A stretch of DNA of 64,000 bases from assembly GCA_019694335.1 (NCBI GenBank), contig JAIBCD010000012.1, positions 1-64,000 of the forward strand. Reading direction: 5' to 3'. Numbering within the stretch: position 1 is the stretch's first letter; every line of letters begins with the position of its first letter. The DNA is from Rhodospirillaceae bacterium (lineage in GTDB: Bacteria; Pseudomonadota; Alphaproteobacteria; Rhodospirillales; Rhodospirillaceae). Below are positions 33,802-41,431 of this stretch, one piece after another. Under the pieces are notes generated by a model, which worked only from the letters and a program-made list of their open reading frames with translations, did not search any database and was not told the DNA's origin. A program made the translations under genes and the position numbers.

Positions 33802-35127
33802 TCAGTCTTCCAGAATTTTGCTGTGCGCCTTCATGTCGCGGGCGTAGATCGCGGTCGCGAGGAAGATGGCGATGAAGAAGGTCACGTACCAGTAGAACAG
33901 CGACTCATGGCCTTCGTTCTTGAACAGCAGCGCCACGAACGGGCCGGTGCCGCCGACCAGCGAGACGCCCAGCGCATAGGGCAGGCCGACGCCCAGGGCG
34001 CGGATTTCGGTCGGGAACATCTCGGCCTTGAACAGGCCGCTGATCGAGGTGTAGCAGCTCTGGACGATCAGGGCCAAGGACACCAGGGTGATGGCGGTGG
34101 TGGCGTCCTTGGTGCCTTCCAGGGTGCTCATGATCGGTACGGTCATGAGCGTGCCGAGGATGCCGAAGGCGATCAACAGCGGCTTGCGGCCCACCTTGTC
34201 CGAGATCCAGCCGAACAGCGGCTGGACGCACATGAAGATCAGCATCGCCACGGTGGTGATCTCGGTGGCGGCCTCTTTTGTGAACCCGGAGGTGTTGGCC
34301 AGGAACTGCTGGATATACGTGCTGAAGGTATAGAAGCCGAGCGAGCCGCCGCAGGTCAGGCCCAGCACGATCAGGAGTTCCTTGGGGTGCTCGGCCATCA
34401 TCTTCCATGAGTTGATGGGCTTGGCTTTCTTCTTCACGGCTTCGAAAGATTCGGTTTCCTCGAGGCGCAGCATCACGAACAGGGCGAGGATCGACAGCAC
34501 CGCGCCGATGGCGAACGGAATGCGCCAGCCCCAGGCCGCGAGGTCGGCGGGGTCCATCTGAGTCTGGAGCACCACCGCGGTGGCGAGCGCCAGCAGTTGG
34601 CCCATGATCAGGGTGACGTACTGGAAGCTGCCGAAGAAGCCGCGCAGGTTCTTGCCCGCCACTTCCGAAAGGTAGGTGGCGCTGGCGGCGTATTCGCCGC
34701 CCACCGACAGGCCCTGGCCGATACGCGCCAGCACCAGGATCAGCGGCGCGAAGAAGCCGATCGCGGCGAAGTCCGGCGTAATCGCGATCACCAAGGATCC
34801 GAGCCCCATCACCACCATCGACATCACCAGGGCGGCACGGCGGCCGTGCTTGTCGGCATAGACGCCCATCAGCCAGCTGCCGATCGGGCGCACGATGAAG
34901 CCGGCGGCGAACACCGCGGCGGTATTCAGGAGCTGCGCGGTCTGGTCGCCGCTCGGGAAGAACGACTTGGCGAAATACAGCGCGAAGGCCGAGTACACGT
35001 ACCAGTCGTACCATTCCACCAGGTTGCCGATGGACCCCCCGAAAATGGCCTTGATTCGCCAGGCCATGGAACGTTTGGCGGCACCGGCCGGCGCATGGGT
35101 GGCTTCCACTGTTTCAACTGAACTCAT
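33802..35127 (-). CDS. MFS transporter, metabolite:H+ symporter (KgtP-like)
   Basis: The 441-residue protein has about twelve membrane segments. The MHS subfamily of the major facilitator superfamily is indicated by GGSIGNLVEWYDWYVYSAFA, FAAGFIVRPIGSWLMGVYAD, HGRRAALVMSMVVMGLGSL and ARIGQGLSVGGEYAASATYL. KgtP carries 2-oxoglutarate and relatives carry other dicarboxylates. The start at 35127 is preceded by GGGGAG on the minus strand. It is divergent from the aldehyde dehydrogenase gene, so it probably takes up the substrate of that operon. The exact substrate is unknown. Confidence 0.9.
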   Translation of the reverse strand: MSSVETVEATHAPAGAAKRSMAWRIKAIFGGSIGNLVEWYDWYVYSAFALYFAKSFFPSGDQTAQLLNTAAVFAAGFIVRPIGSWLMGVYADKHGRRAALVMSMVVMGLGSLVIAITPDFAAIGFFAPLILVLARIGQGLSVGGEYAASATYLSEVAGKNLRGFFGSFQYVTLIMGQLLALATAVVLQTQMDPADLAAWGWRIPFAIGAVLSILALFVMLRLEETESFEAVKKKAKPINSWKMMAEHPKELLIVLGLTCGGSLGFYTFSTYIQQFLANTSGFTKEAATEITTVAMLIFMCVQPLFGWISDKVGRKPLLIAFGILGTLMTVPIMSTLEGTKDATTAITLVSLALIVQSCYTSISGLFKAEMFPTEIRALGVGLPYALGVSLVGGTGPFVALLFKNEGHESLFYWYVTFFIAIFLATAIYARDMKAHSKILED

Positions 35128-35274
35128 CGCTTGCTCCCCTGTACCGCAGTGCGGTCTTCCCCGAGGCCTTGGCAGGCCTATGCCGCAAAACGGACTATTA
35201 AGACGCCGCAGCATCTCTAAAAATCGCGGCGAAAGCTACCACTTATCGCACCACAAATATGGATTGAGGCTCAC

Positions 35275-35358
35275 GAACTGGTGTGCCGGAGGCGCGCGAG
35301 CGGGTGTGCCCGAGGCGCACGAGCGGGTGTGCCGGAGGCGCACGAAGTGGTGTGTCTG
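35275..35358. repeat. Three and a half copies of a 23-bp tandem repeat
   Basis: Units start at 35275, 35298, 35321 and (partial) 35344. The shared core is GTGTGCC-GAGGCGC. They lie head to tail in the 350-base gap between the divergent permease and dehydrogenase genes, 120 bases before the dehydrogenase start. They could bind a regulator as spaced helical sites (about two turns each). Nothing else is visible in the gap. Confidence 0.8.
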
Positions 35359-35477
35359 CGCAAGGGATCCCGGAAAGCACCTTCACTGCTTGTAAAACTC
35401 ATAACTCAATTCGAATCTTTCCCTATCCCTGGTAACAGGCTTTAGATGAATATCCGCCGCCTTTTTGAGGAAAGACC

Positions 35478-36926
35478 ATGTCCAGCCCAAAGCTGCACAC
35501 CAATCTGATCGCCGGCGAATGGGTCCAGGGGCCCACGGCGGCCCCGAACATCAATCCTTCCAACCTCGACGACGTGGTGGGCGAGTTCACGCAAGCCTCC
35601 GCCGTCCAGGTGCAGACCGCGGTCGAGGCCGCCCAGGTCGCGGGGCCAAAGTGGGCCAAAGCGACGGCGCAGACCCGCGGCGACCTGCTCGACAAGGTCG
35701 GCGAGAAGATGCTGGCGCGGGAAAGCGAGCTTGGCAGCCTTCTCGCCCGCGAGGAAGGCAAAACCCTGGCCGAGGCCCGGGGCGAGGTGCAGCGCGCCGC
35801 GCGCATCTTCAAGTATTTCGCCAACGAATGCCTGCGCGAACACGGCGACACCATCCCGTCGGTGCGCCCGGGTGTGACGGTGGAGACCCGCCGCGAGGCC
35901 GTGGGCGTGGTCGGCATGATCACGCCGTGGAATTTCCCGATCGCGATCCCGGCCTGGAAAGTGGCGCCGGCGCTGGCTTACGGCAACGCGGTGTTGCTCA
36001 AGCCCGCCGATATCGCGCCCGCCAGTTCCTGGGCCATGGCAAGCATCATTCATGAGTCCGGCTGCCCGGCCGGCGTGTTCAACCTGGTGATGGGCCCGGG
36101 CCGCGCGGTCGGCGAGGCCATGCTGAAGAATTCCGGCATCAACGCCATTTCCTTCACCGGCTCCCAGACCGTGGGCGCGGCGGTGGCGGCGGAATGCGCG
36201 GCGCGCTTCCGGCCATTCCAACTCGAGATGGGCGGCAAGAATCCGCTGGTGGTGCTCGACGACGCCGACCTCGCGACGGCGGTCGAGGTGGCGACCAACG
36301 GCGCCTATTTCTCCACCGGCCAGCGTTGCACGGCGTCCAGCCGCCTGATCGTCACCAAGGGCATCTACAAGAAATTCCTGGAGGCGATGCTGGCGCGGCT
36401 GGACGGGATCGTGGTCGGCGACGCCATGGACCCCAAGACCCATATCGGCCCGGTGGTCAGCGAATCCCAGCTCAGGCAGAACCTGTCCTATGTCGAGATC
36501 GGCAAGGACGAAGGCGCGCGCCTGGCCACGGGCGGCGCGCGCATCGACGGCGCCACGCCCGGCTACTATATGCGCCCGGCGCTATTCGCCGACGCCGACA
36601 ACAAGATGCGCATCAGCCAGGAAGAAATTTTCGGTCCGGTGGCGGCGATGATCCCCGCCGATTCACCCGAACACGCCCTGGAACTGGCCAATGACTCGCC
36701 GTTCGGCCTGTCGGCCGGGGTTTGCACCACCTCGCTCAAATACGCCAAGCTCTTCCAGGCGGACCTGAAGGCGGGCATGGTGATGGTCAACCTGCCCACG
36801 GCCGGCGTCGAGTTGCAGGCGCCGTTCGGCGGCACCAAGATGTCGAGCTTCGGCCCGCGCGAACAGGGTCCGCTGGCCCGCGATTTCTACACCAAAGTGA
36901 AAACGAGTTACGTCTATGCCGGATAA
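35478..36926 (+). CDS. NAD(P)-dependent (semi)aldehyde dehydrogenase
   Basis: A complete aldehyde dehydrogenase of 482 residues. It shows the cofactor motif GMITPWNFPIAIPAWKVAPA, FTGSQTVGAAVA, general base Glu250 in QLEMGGKNPLVV, and nucleophile Cys284 in STGQRCTASSR. EEIFGPVAAM and the C-terminal PFGGTKMSSFGPREQG point to the 2-oxoglutarate-semialdehyde and succinate/glutarate-semialdehyde branch, not to acetaldehyde enzymes. Its last 11 bases overlap the start of the thiamine-diphosphate enzyme, so the two act together, presumably the decarboxylase making the aldehyde that this enzyme oxidises. Confidence 0.9.
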   Translation: MSSPKLHTNLIAGEWVQGPTAAPNINPSNLDDVVGEFTQASAVQVQTAVEAAQVAGPKWAKATAQTRGDLLDKVGEKMLARESELGSLLAREEGKTLAEARGEVQRAARIFKYFANECLREHGDTIPSVRPGVTVETRREAVGVVGMITPWNFPIAIPAWKVAPALAYGNAVLLKPADIAPASSWAMASIIHESGCPAGVFNLVMGPGRAVGEAMLKNSGINAISFTGSQTVGAAVAAECAARFRPFQLEMGGKNPLVVLDDADLATAVEVATNGAYFSTGQRCTASSRLIVTKGIYKKFLEAMLARLDGIVVGDAMDPKTHIGPVVSESQLRQNLSYVEIGKDEGARLATGGARIDGATPGYYMRPALFADADNKMRISQEEIFGPVAAMIPADSPEHALELANDSPFGLSAGVCTTSLKYAKLFQADLKAGMVMVNLPTAGVELQAPFGGTKMSSFGPREQGPLARDFYTKVKTSYVYAG

Positions 36927-38595
36927 CACATCTGATTTGGGGCGAAACACCCCCGTCACCGCCGCCCAGCGGCTGGTGGAGACGCTGATCGCCAATGGCG
37001 TCACGCACGTATTCTGTGTGCCGGGCGAGAGCTACCTCGCGGTACTCGATGCCTTCGCCGATGTGAAGAAGGACATCCAGGTGATCGCCTGCCGCCACGA
37101 GGCCGCCGCCGCCAACATGGCGACCGCCTACGGCAAGCTCACCGGCCGGCCCGGCATCTGTTTCGTCACGCGCGGGCCCGGTGCCACGCAAGGCGCGGTC
37201 GGCGTGCACACCGCGCAGCAGGATTCCGTGCCCATGATCATGTTCGTGGGGCAGGTGGGCACGGCCGACAAAGGCCGCGAGGCCTTCCAGGAAGTCTATT
37301 ACCCGGCGATGTTCGGCGGTCTCGCCAAGCACGCCGAGGAGATCGACGATCCTTCGCGCGTGGTCGAGATCACCACCCGCGCTTTCGCCAACGCCCAGCA
37401 GGGCCGGGCAGGGGCGGTGGTGGTGGCATTGCCCGAGGACATGCTGGTGTCCGATCCGGGCGCGCGCGTGCCGACGCCCGTGCAAGTGGCCGAGACCGGA
37501 ATGGAGTCCGCCGCGCTCGCCACGCTCAAGGCGCGCCTGGAGCAAGCCGATAAGCCGCTGCTGATCCTCGGCGGCACCGGTTGGAGCAAGGAGTCTCTCG
37601 ACCAGCTCGCCGCCTGGGCCAAGGGCATCGACCTGCCGGTGATCCTGTCGTTCCGGCGCAAGGATCTGCTCGACAACCATCATCCCTGTTATGTCGGCGA
37701 TTTGGGCCTCGGCCCGAACCCGAAGCTGCTCGCGCGCGTGCGCGCGGCAGATCTGCTCGTCACCATCGGCGCCCGTCTTGGCGAGAACCCATCCCAGGGC
37801 TATGGCCTGTTCACGGCCGCCGAGACGGCGGAGAAGCTGATCCACATCCATCCCGATCCGCGCGAGCTCAACCGCGTATGGCCGGCCTCGGTGGCGGCGG
37901 TGTCGGGCACCGCCAATGCGGCCAAGGCCCTCGCGGGTCTCAAGATCGCGAAATCCTGGAGCGCGTGGCGTGCCGAGGCCCGCGCGGAGTTCGAGGCGTT
38001 CGTGGCGCCCGTGAACGTCACCGGCGCGGTCAACCTGTCGGAGATCTTCACCTGGCTCTCGAAGACCCTGCCGCCGGACGCGATTGTCGCCAACGGCGCC
38101 GGCAACTACGCCGCCTGGCTGCATCGCTATTACCTGCACCGCGCGTTCCGCACCCAGCTCGCGCCCACCAGCGGCGCCATGGGTTTCGGTTTCCCCGCGG
38201 CCATCGCCGCCAAGCTCACCTTTCCCGAGCGCACGGTCGTGGGTGTCGCGGGCGATGGCTGCTTCCTGATGGCGGCGTCCGATCTCGCCACCGCCGTGCA
38301 GTACGGGGCCAACTTCCCGACCATCGTCGTCGACAACGGCTCCTACGGCACCATCCGCATGCACCAGGAACGCGAGTATCCCGGCCGCGTGTCGTCCACG
38401 GACCTCCGCAATCCGGACTTCGCGGCTTATGCCCGTTCGTTCGGCGCCTGGGGCGCGACGGTGACCAAGACCGAGGAATTCGCGCCCGCGTTCACCGAAG
38501 CGCTCAGGCAGAACACGCCCTCGCTGCTGCACGTGAAGACCAGCGTCGAGGACATCCTGCCCGGCAAGCGCCTCTCGCAGATGGCGGCGAAGTAG
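36916..38595 (+). CDS. Thiamine-diphosphate enzyme, acetolactate-synthase-like 2-oxo acid decarboxylase
   Basis: The fold has three domains: an N-terminal Pyr domain with the catalytic Glu62 in ACRHEAAAANMATAYGKLTG, a central domain (LLILGGTGWSKESLDQLA), and a C-terminal PP domain with GDG at about 446-448 (VAGDGCFLMAASDLATAV), followed by the metal-binding Asn (VVDNGSYGTI). VTRGPGATQGAVGVHTAQQDSVP is typical of the acetolactate synthase, oxalyl-CoA decarboxylase and indolepyruvate group. No FAD-specific segment is obvious. An acetolactate-synthase homologue next to a semialdehyde dehydrogenase in cyanobacteria is a 2-oxoglutarate decarboxylase. Here glutarate genes nearby make 2-oxoadipate another candidate. 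The start overlaps the preceding gene by 11 bases. Confidence 0.88.
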   Translation: MPDNTSDLGRNTPVTAAQRLVETLIANGVTHVFCVPGESYLAVLDAFADVKKDIQVIACRHEAAAANMATAYGKLTGRPGICFVTRGPGATQGAVGVHTAQQDSVPMIMFVGQVGTADKGREAFQEVYYPAMFGGLAKHAEEIDDPSRVVEITTRAFANAQQGRAGAVVVALPEDMLVSDPGARVPTPVQVAETGMESAALATLKARLEQADKPLLILGGTGWSKESLDQLAAWAKGIDLPVILSFRRKDLLDNHHPCYVGDLGLGPNPKLLARVRAADLLVTIGARLGENPSQGYGLFTAAETAEKLIHIHPDPRELNRVWPASVAAVSGTANAAKALAGLKIAKSWSAWRAEARAEFEAFVAPVNVTGAVNLSEIFTWLSKTLPPDAIVANGAGNYAAWLHRYYLHRAFRTQLAPTSGAMGFGFPAAIAAKLTFPERTVVGVAGDGCFLMAASDLATAVQYGANFPTIVVDNGSYGTIRMHQEREYPGRVSSTDLRNPDFAAYARSFGAWGATVTKTEEFAPAFTEALRQNTPSLLHVKTSVEDILPGKRLSQMAAK

Positions 38596-38598
38596 CGC

Positions 38599-39564
38599 CT
38601 AATTCTTGATCTGCTCCAGCAGCCAGTCGCGGAACGCCACCAGCGGCGGATAATTCGCGCGTTCGCGCGGGTAGGCGAGGAAATACGCCTTGCTGTCGAT
38701 GATCGACTGGTCGAACAGCTCGACCAGTTCGCCGCTCGCGACTTCTTCCTTCACCAGCAGCTTGGGCACCAGCGCCACGCCCAGCTCGGCGATGGCCGCC
38801 TGCAGCACCATGGCGAACTGCTCGAACACCAGCATCGACGGCGGCTCCACGGCGGTGAGGCCGACGCGTTCGAACCAGTTGGTCCAGGCCTCGGGCCGCG
38901 TCGCCTGCACCAGCAGCGTGGATTGATTGAGATCCTCGGGCTTCTTGATCTTCTCGCGCTTGATCAGCTTGGGCGAGGCCACCGGGATCAGTTCCTCGCC
39001 GAACAGCCGATGCAGCACCACGCCCGGCCATTCGGCCTCGCCGAAATGCACCGCCGCGTCGAGGAAGTCGCGCTGGAAATCGACCTGGCGGATGTGGCTG
39101 GAGAAATTGATGGTCACGCCGCGGTGGCGGGCGAAGAAATCCGGCAAGCGCGGGATCAGCCACTTGGTGCCGAAGGTCGGCAGCAGGCCCAGGCGCAGGA
39201 TCCCGCCGGCGGTGCGGAAGGAAATCGCCTGGGCGGTGGCGGCGGCGAAGCGGTCCAGGGTCTGGCGGATCTCGCCGGCGTAATAGGCGCCGGCTTCGGT
39301 GATGATGATGCGCTGGCGCACGCGCTCGAACAGCGTGATGCCGAGCTGGTCCTCGAGCAGTTTGATCTGCCGGCTGATGGCGCCTTGGGTAAGGTTCAGT
39401 TCCTCGGCCGCGCGCGTGAAACTGCCCAGGCGGGCCGACGCCTCGAACGCCACCAGGGCGGCGAGGGACGGGACCAGGCGCCGGCTGACGGCGAATTTCA
39501 TGAGGGCGTCAGGCATGGTGCGGCCCGGTGAAAACGGCAAAGGCGGAGCGGGAGACGACATCAT
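38599..39564 (-). CDS. LysR-family regulator (GcvA-like), probable regulator of the CoA-transferase
   Basis: The N-terminal helix-turn-helix (LAALVAFEASARLGSFTRAA, EELNLTQGAISRQIKLLEDQ, LGITLFERVRQRIIIT) and the C-terminal effector domain (GILRLGLLPTFGTKWLIPRL, FEQFAMVLQAAIAELGVALV) match GcvA-type LysR proteins. It is transcribed divergently from the CaiB/BaiF gene, the usual place for a regulator that acts on the shared intergenic region. In pseudomonads a LysR gene beside gcdH senses glutarate, so this may do the same. Starts at 39564, 39516 and 39501 are all possible. None has a strong ribosome site. Confidence 0.9.
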   Translation of the reverse strand: MMSSPAPPLPFSPGRTMPDALMKFAVSRRLVPSLAALVAFEASARLGSFTRAAEELNLTQGAISRQIKLLEDQLGITLFERVRQRIIITEAGAYYAGEIRQTLDRFAAATAQAISFRTAGGILRLGLLPTFGTKWLIPRLPDFFARHRGVTINFSSHIRQVDFQRDFLDAAVHFGEAEWPGVVLHRLFGEELIPVASPKLIKREKIKKPEDLNQSTLLVQATRPEAWTNWFERVGLTAVEPPSMLVFEQFAMVLQAAIAELGVALVPKLLVKEEVASGELVELFDQSIIDSKAYFLAYPRERANYPPLVAFRDWLLEQIKN

Positions 39565-39661
39565 TACTTCAGGTAATGGGCGTCCTCAATCGAAATGGTC
39601 CAGGCGCGCGTCAAATCGTTTATCGCGCGGGGCCGGAAACGTGCTATTCGGCCAACCCCCG

Positions 39662-39692
39662 AGAATGTAACGACCGAATGTAACGACCATTC
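39662..39692. promoter_or_regulatory. Candidate LysR operator: 13-bp direct repeat inside an AGAATG/CATTCT palindrome
   Basis: GAATGTAACGACC occurs twice without a gap (39663-39675 and 39676-39688). The whole is bounded by AGAATG (39662-39667) and its reverse complement CATTCT (39687-39692). It ends 15 bases before the CoA-transferase start, so a bound protein would affect that promoter or transcript start. Functional reading is inference. Confidence 0.5.
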
Positions 39693-39707
39693 TGTGTTGA
39701 GCTGTTC

Positions 39708-40913
39708 ATGAAGCCGCTGCGCGACCTCCGCGTGATCGACTTGTCCCGGATCCTGGCCGGACCGTGGTGCGCGCAGATTCTCGCCGACATGGGCGCGGAT
39801 GTGATCAAGGTGGAACGCGCCGGCGTCGGTGACGACGCGCGTGGCTGGGGCCCGCCGTTCGTGAAGGACGCCGCCGGCGAAACCATCGCCGCCACCTATT
39901 TCCACGCCGCCAACCGCGGCAAGCGCTCGATCGCCATCGACTTCGACAACCAGGACGACCTGGACATCGTGCGCCGCCTGATCGCGGGCGCCGACATCGT
40001 CATCGAGAACTTCAAGGTCGGCGGCCTGAAGAAATACGGGCTGGACTACGAGACCGTGAGTGCCGGCCATCCGCGCCTGGTCTATTGCTCGATCACCGGC
40101 TTCGGCCAGACCGGGCCCTACGCCAAGCGCCCGGGCTATGACGCCATGATCCAGGCCATCGGCGGGTTGATGCATATCACCGGCGAGGCCGACGGCGAGC
40201 CCACCAAGGTCGGCCTGCCGCTGGCCGACATCATGACGGGGATTTACAGCGCGGTCGGCGTGCTGGCGGCGGTGTTGAACCGCAACGCCACCGGCAAGGG
40301 CGCCTACGTGGACATGAGCCTGTTGGACACGCAGGTCGGCGTGCTGGCCAACCAGGGCCTGTCGTATCTGATCGCCGGCCTCGAGCCCAAGCGCCTGGGC
40401 AACGCCCATCCCAACCTGGTGCCCTATCAGGTGTTCCCGACCGCCGACGGCGAGATGATGATCGCGGTCGGCAACGACGAACAATACCGGCGGCTGTGCG
40501 GCGTGCTGAAGGCGCCCGAGCTCGCCACCGATCCGGACTTCCTCACCAACGCCGACCGCGTGCGCAACCGCGACCGCCTGATCGTGCTGCTCTCCGGTCT
40601 CACCGCGCGGCGCAAGAAAGTCGATCTCCAGGCCGACATCGAAGCGGCGGGCATTCCCGCCGGCCCCATCAACACCATCTCGGAGGTGTTCGCCGACCCG
40701 CAGGTGCGCCACCGCGGCATGCGCGTGGACCTGCCGTTCCCGGATGGGCCCGCGGGAACGCTGCCGGCGATCCGGACGCCGGTGCTGATGAACGGCGAAC
40801 CCTGCGTCGCCGAACGGGCTTCCCCCCGCCTCGGCGAGCACAGCCAGGAAGTGCGCGACGAACTGAACGCCCCGGCGGAGCGCACGGTCCGGGCCGGCCG
40901 CCACGGCGGCTAG
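39708..40913 (+). CDS. CaiB/BaiF CoA-transferase, probable succinyl-CoA:glutarate CoA-transferase
   Basis: Family III CoA-transferase of 401 residues. LRDLRVIDLSRILAGPWCAQ, ADMGADVIKVER, RGKRSIAIDFDN and the conserved Asp in KRPGYDAMIQAIGGLMHITG are present, as is the C-terminal GPINTISEVFADPQVRHRGM. This class includes the glutarate CoA-transferases that adjoin gcdH in many bacteria. With gcdH and LysR in the same 8.5 kb, transfer of CoA from succinyl-CoA to glutarate is the simplest reading. Substrate choice is inferred from neighbours. Intergenic DNA of about 520 bases follows. Confidence 0.88.
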   Translation: MKPLRDLRVIDLSRILAGPWCAQILADMGADVIKVERAGVGDDARGWGPPFVKDAAGETIAATYFHAANRGKRSIAIDFDNQDDLDIVRRLIAGADIVIENFKVGGLKKYGLDYETVSAGHPRLVYCSITGFGQTGPYAKRPGYDAMIQAIGGLMHITGEADGEPTKVGLPLADIMTGIYSAVGVLAAVLNRNATGKGAYVDMSLLDTQVGVLANQGLSYLIAGLEPKRLGNAHPNLVPYQVFPTADGEMMIAVGNDEQYRRLCGVLKAPELATDPDFLTNADRVRNRDRLIVLLSGLTARRKKVDLQADIEAAGIPAGPINTISEVFADPQVRHRGMRVDLPFPDGPAGTLPAIRTPVLMNGEPCVAERASPRLGEHSQEVRDELNAPAERTVRAGRHGG

Positions 40914-41431
40914 GTTCGCGGCCGCCACGGCGGCCAATCCATTTATCGGACAAATTTCGGGCGCGGCGCCGTCTTCCGCGACGCATAGCCTGAAGGCATA
41001 TGGATCCCCGCAGAAAGCATATAGAGTGGCCGCATGTTGGTCGTGAATCGCCGGGTCATTTCCCGTATAACGCCTGACGATATAAAATAAAGGGAACGTG
41101 GTGGCGACCTCGTGCGGGCCGAGGGCAGGCGAGGTCATGCTGGGAATTCAATAACTCATCACCAGATATCGCTTTTTGGTAATATATCCGGCTCGCATTC
41201 TGGGCGCGTAAGTTGGCCCAAGACGTTGGTACTGAAGCGACATTTTTGCCGCAGGCAGTCCGCATTCCGACCGCGGAAACCTGCATTTGTTTGAAACAAA
41301 GCGTCGGATAGTGGTACCGGGATTCAACCCGGCGGCCGCGAAAGGTTAACGCTGGAGAAAGTTATAAGCGCCGGGGGCATGCACGACACCGCGACGGTGT
41401 CGCCTCCGCCAATCATGTAAGGGGATTTTTG
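40914..41431 (+). other. Long intergenic region and structured leader of the TonB receptor
   Basis: No coding frame can be supported in these 518 bases. The last 150 bases contain three perfect small palindromes: TTTGTT/AACAAA (41286-41300), CCGGG/CCCGG (41317-41332) and an 8-bp stem CGACACCG/CGGTGTCG with a CGA loop (41384-41402). The receptor ATG at 41432 follows AAGGGGA at 41419-41425. The hairpins may be part of a regulatory leader. I do not see the conserved core of a cobalamin riboswitch. Confidence 0.45.

Noticed and set aside
35275-35358. Possible CRISPR array
   Set aside because: The 23-bp units are directly adjacent, with no spacers, and no cas genes are in the window.
41311-41431. 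Cobalamin riboswitch before the TonB receptor
   Set aside because: Hairpins are present, but the conserved B12-box core is not recognisable, so only a structured leader was reported.
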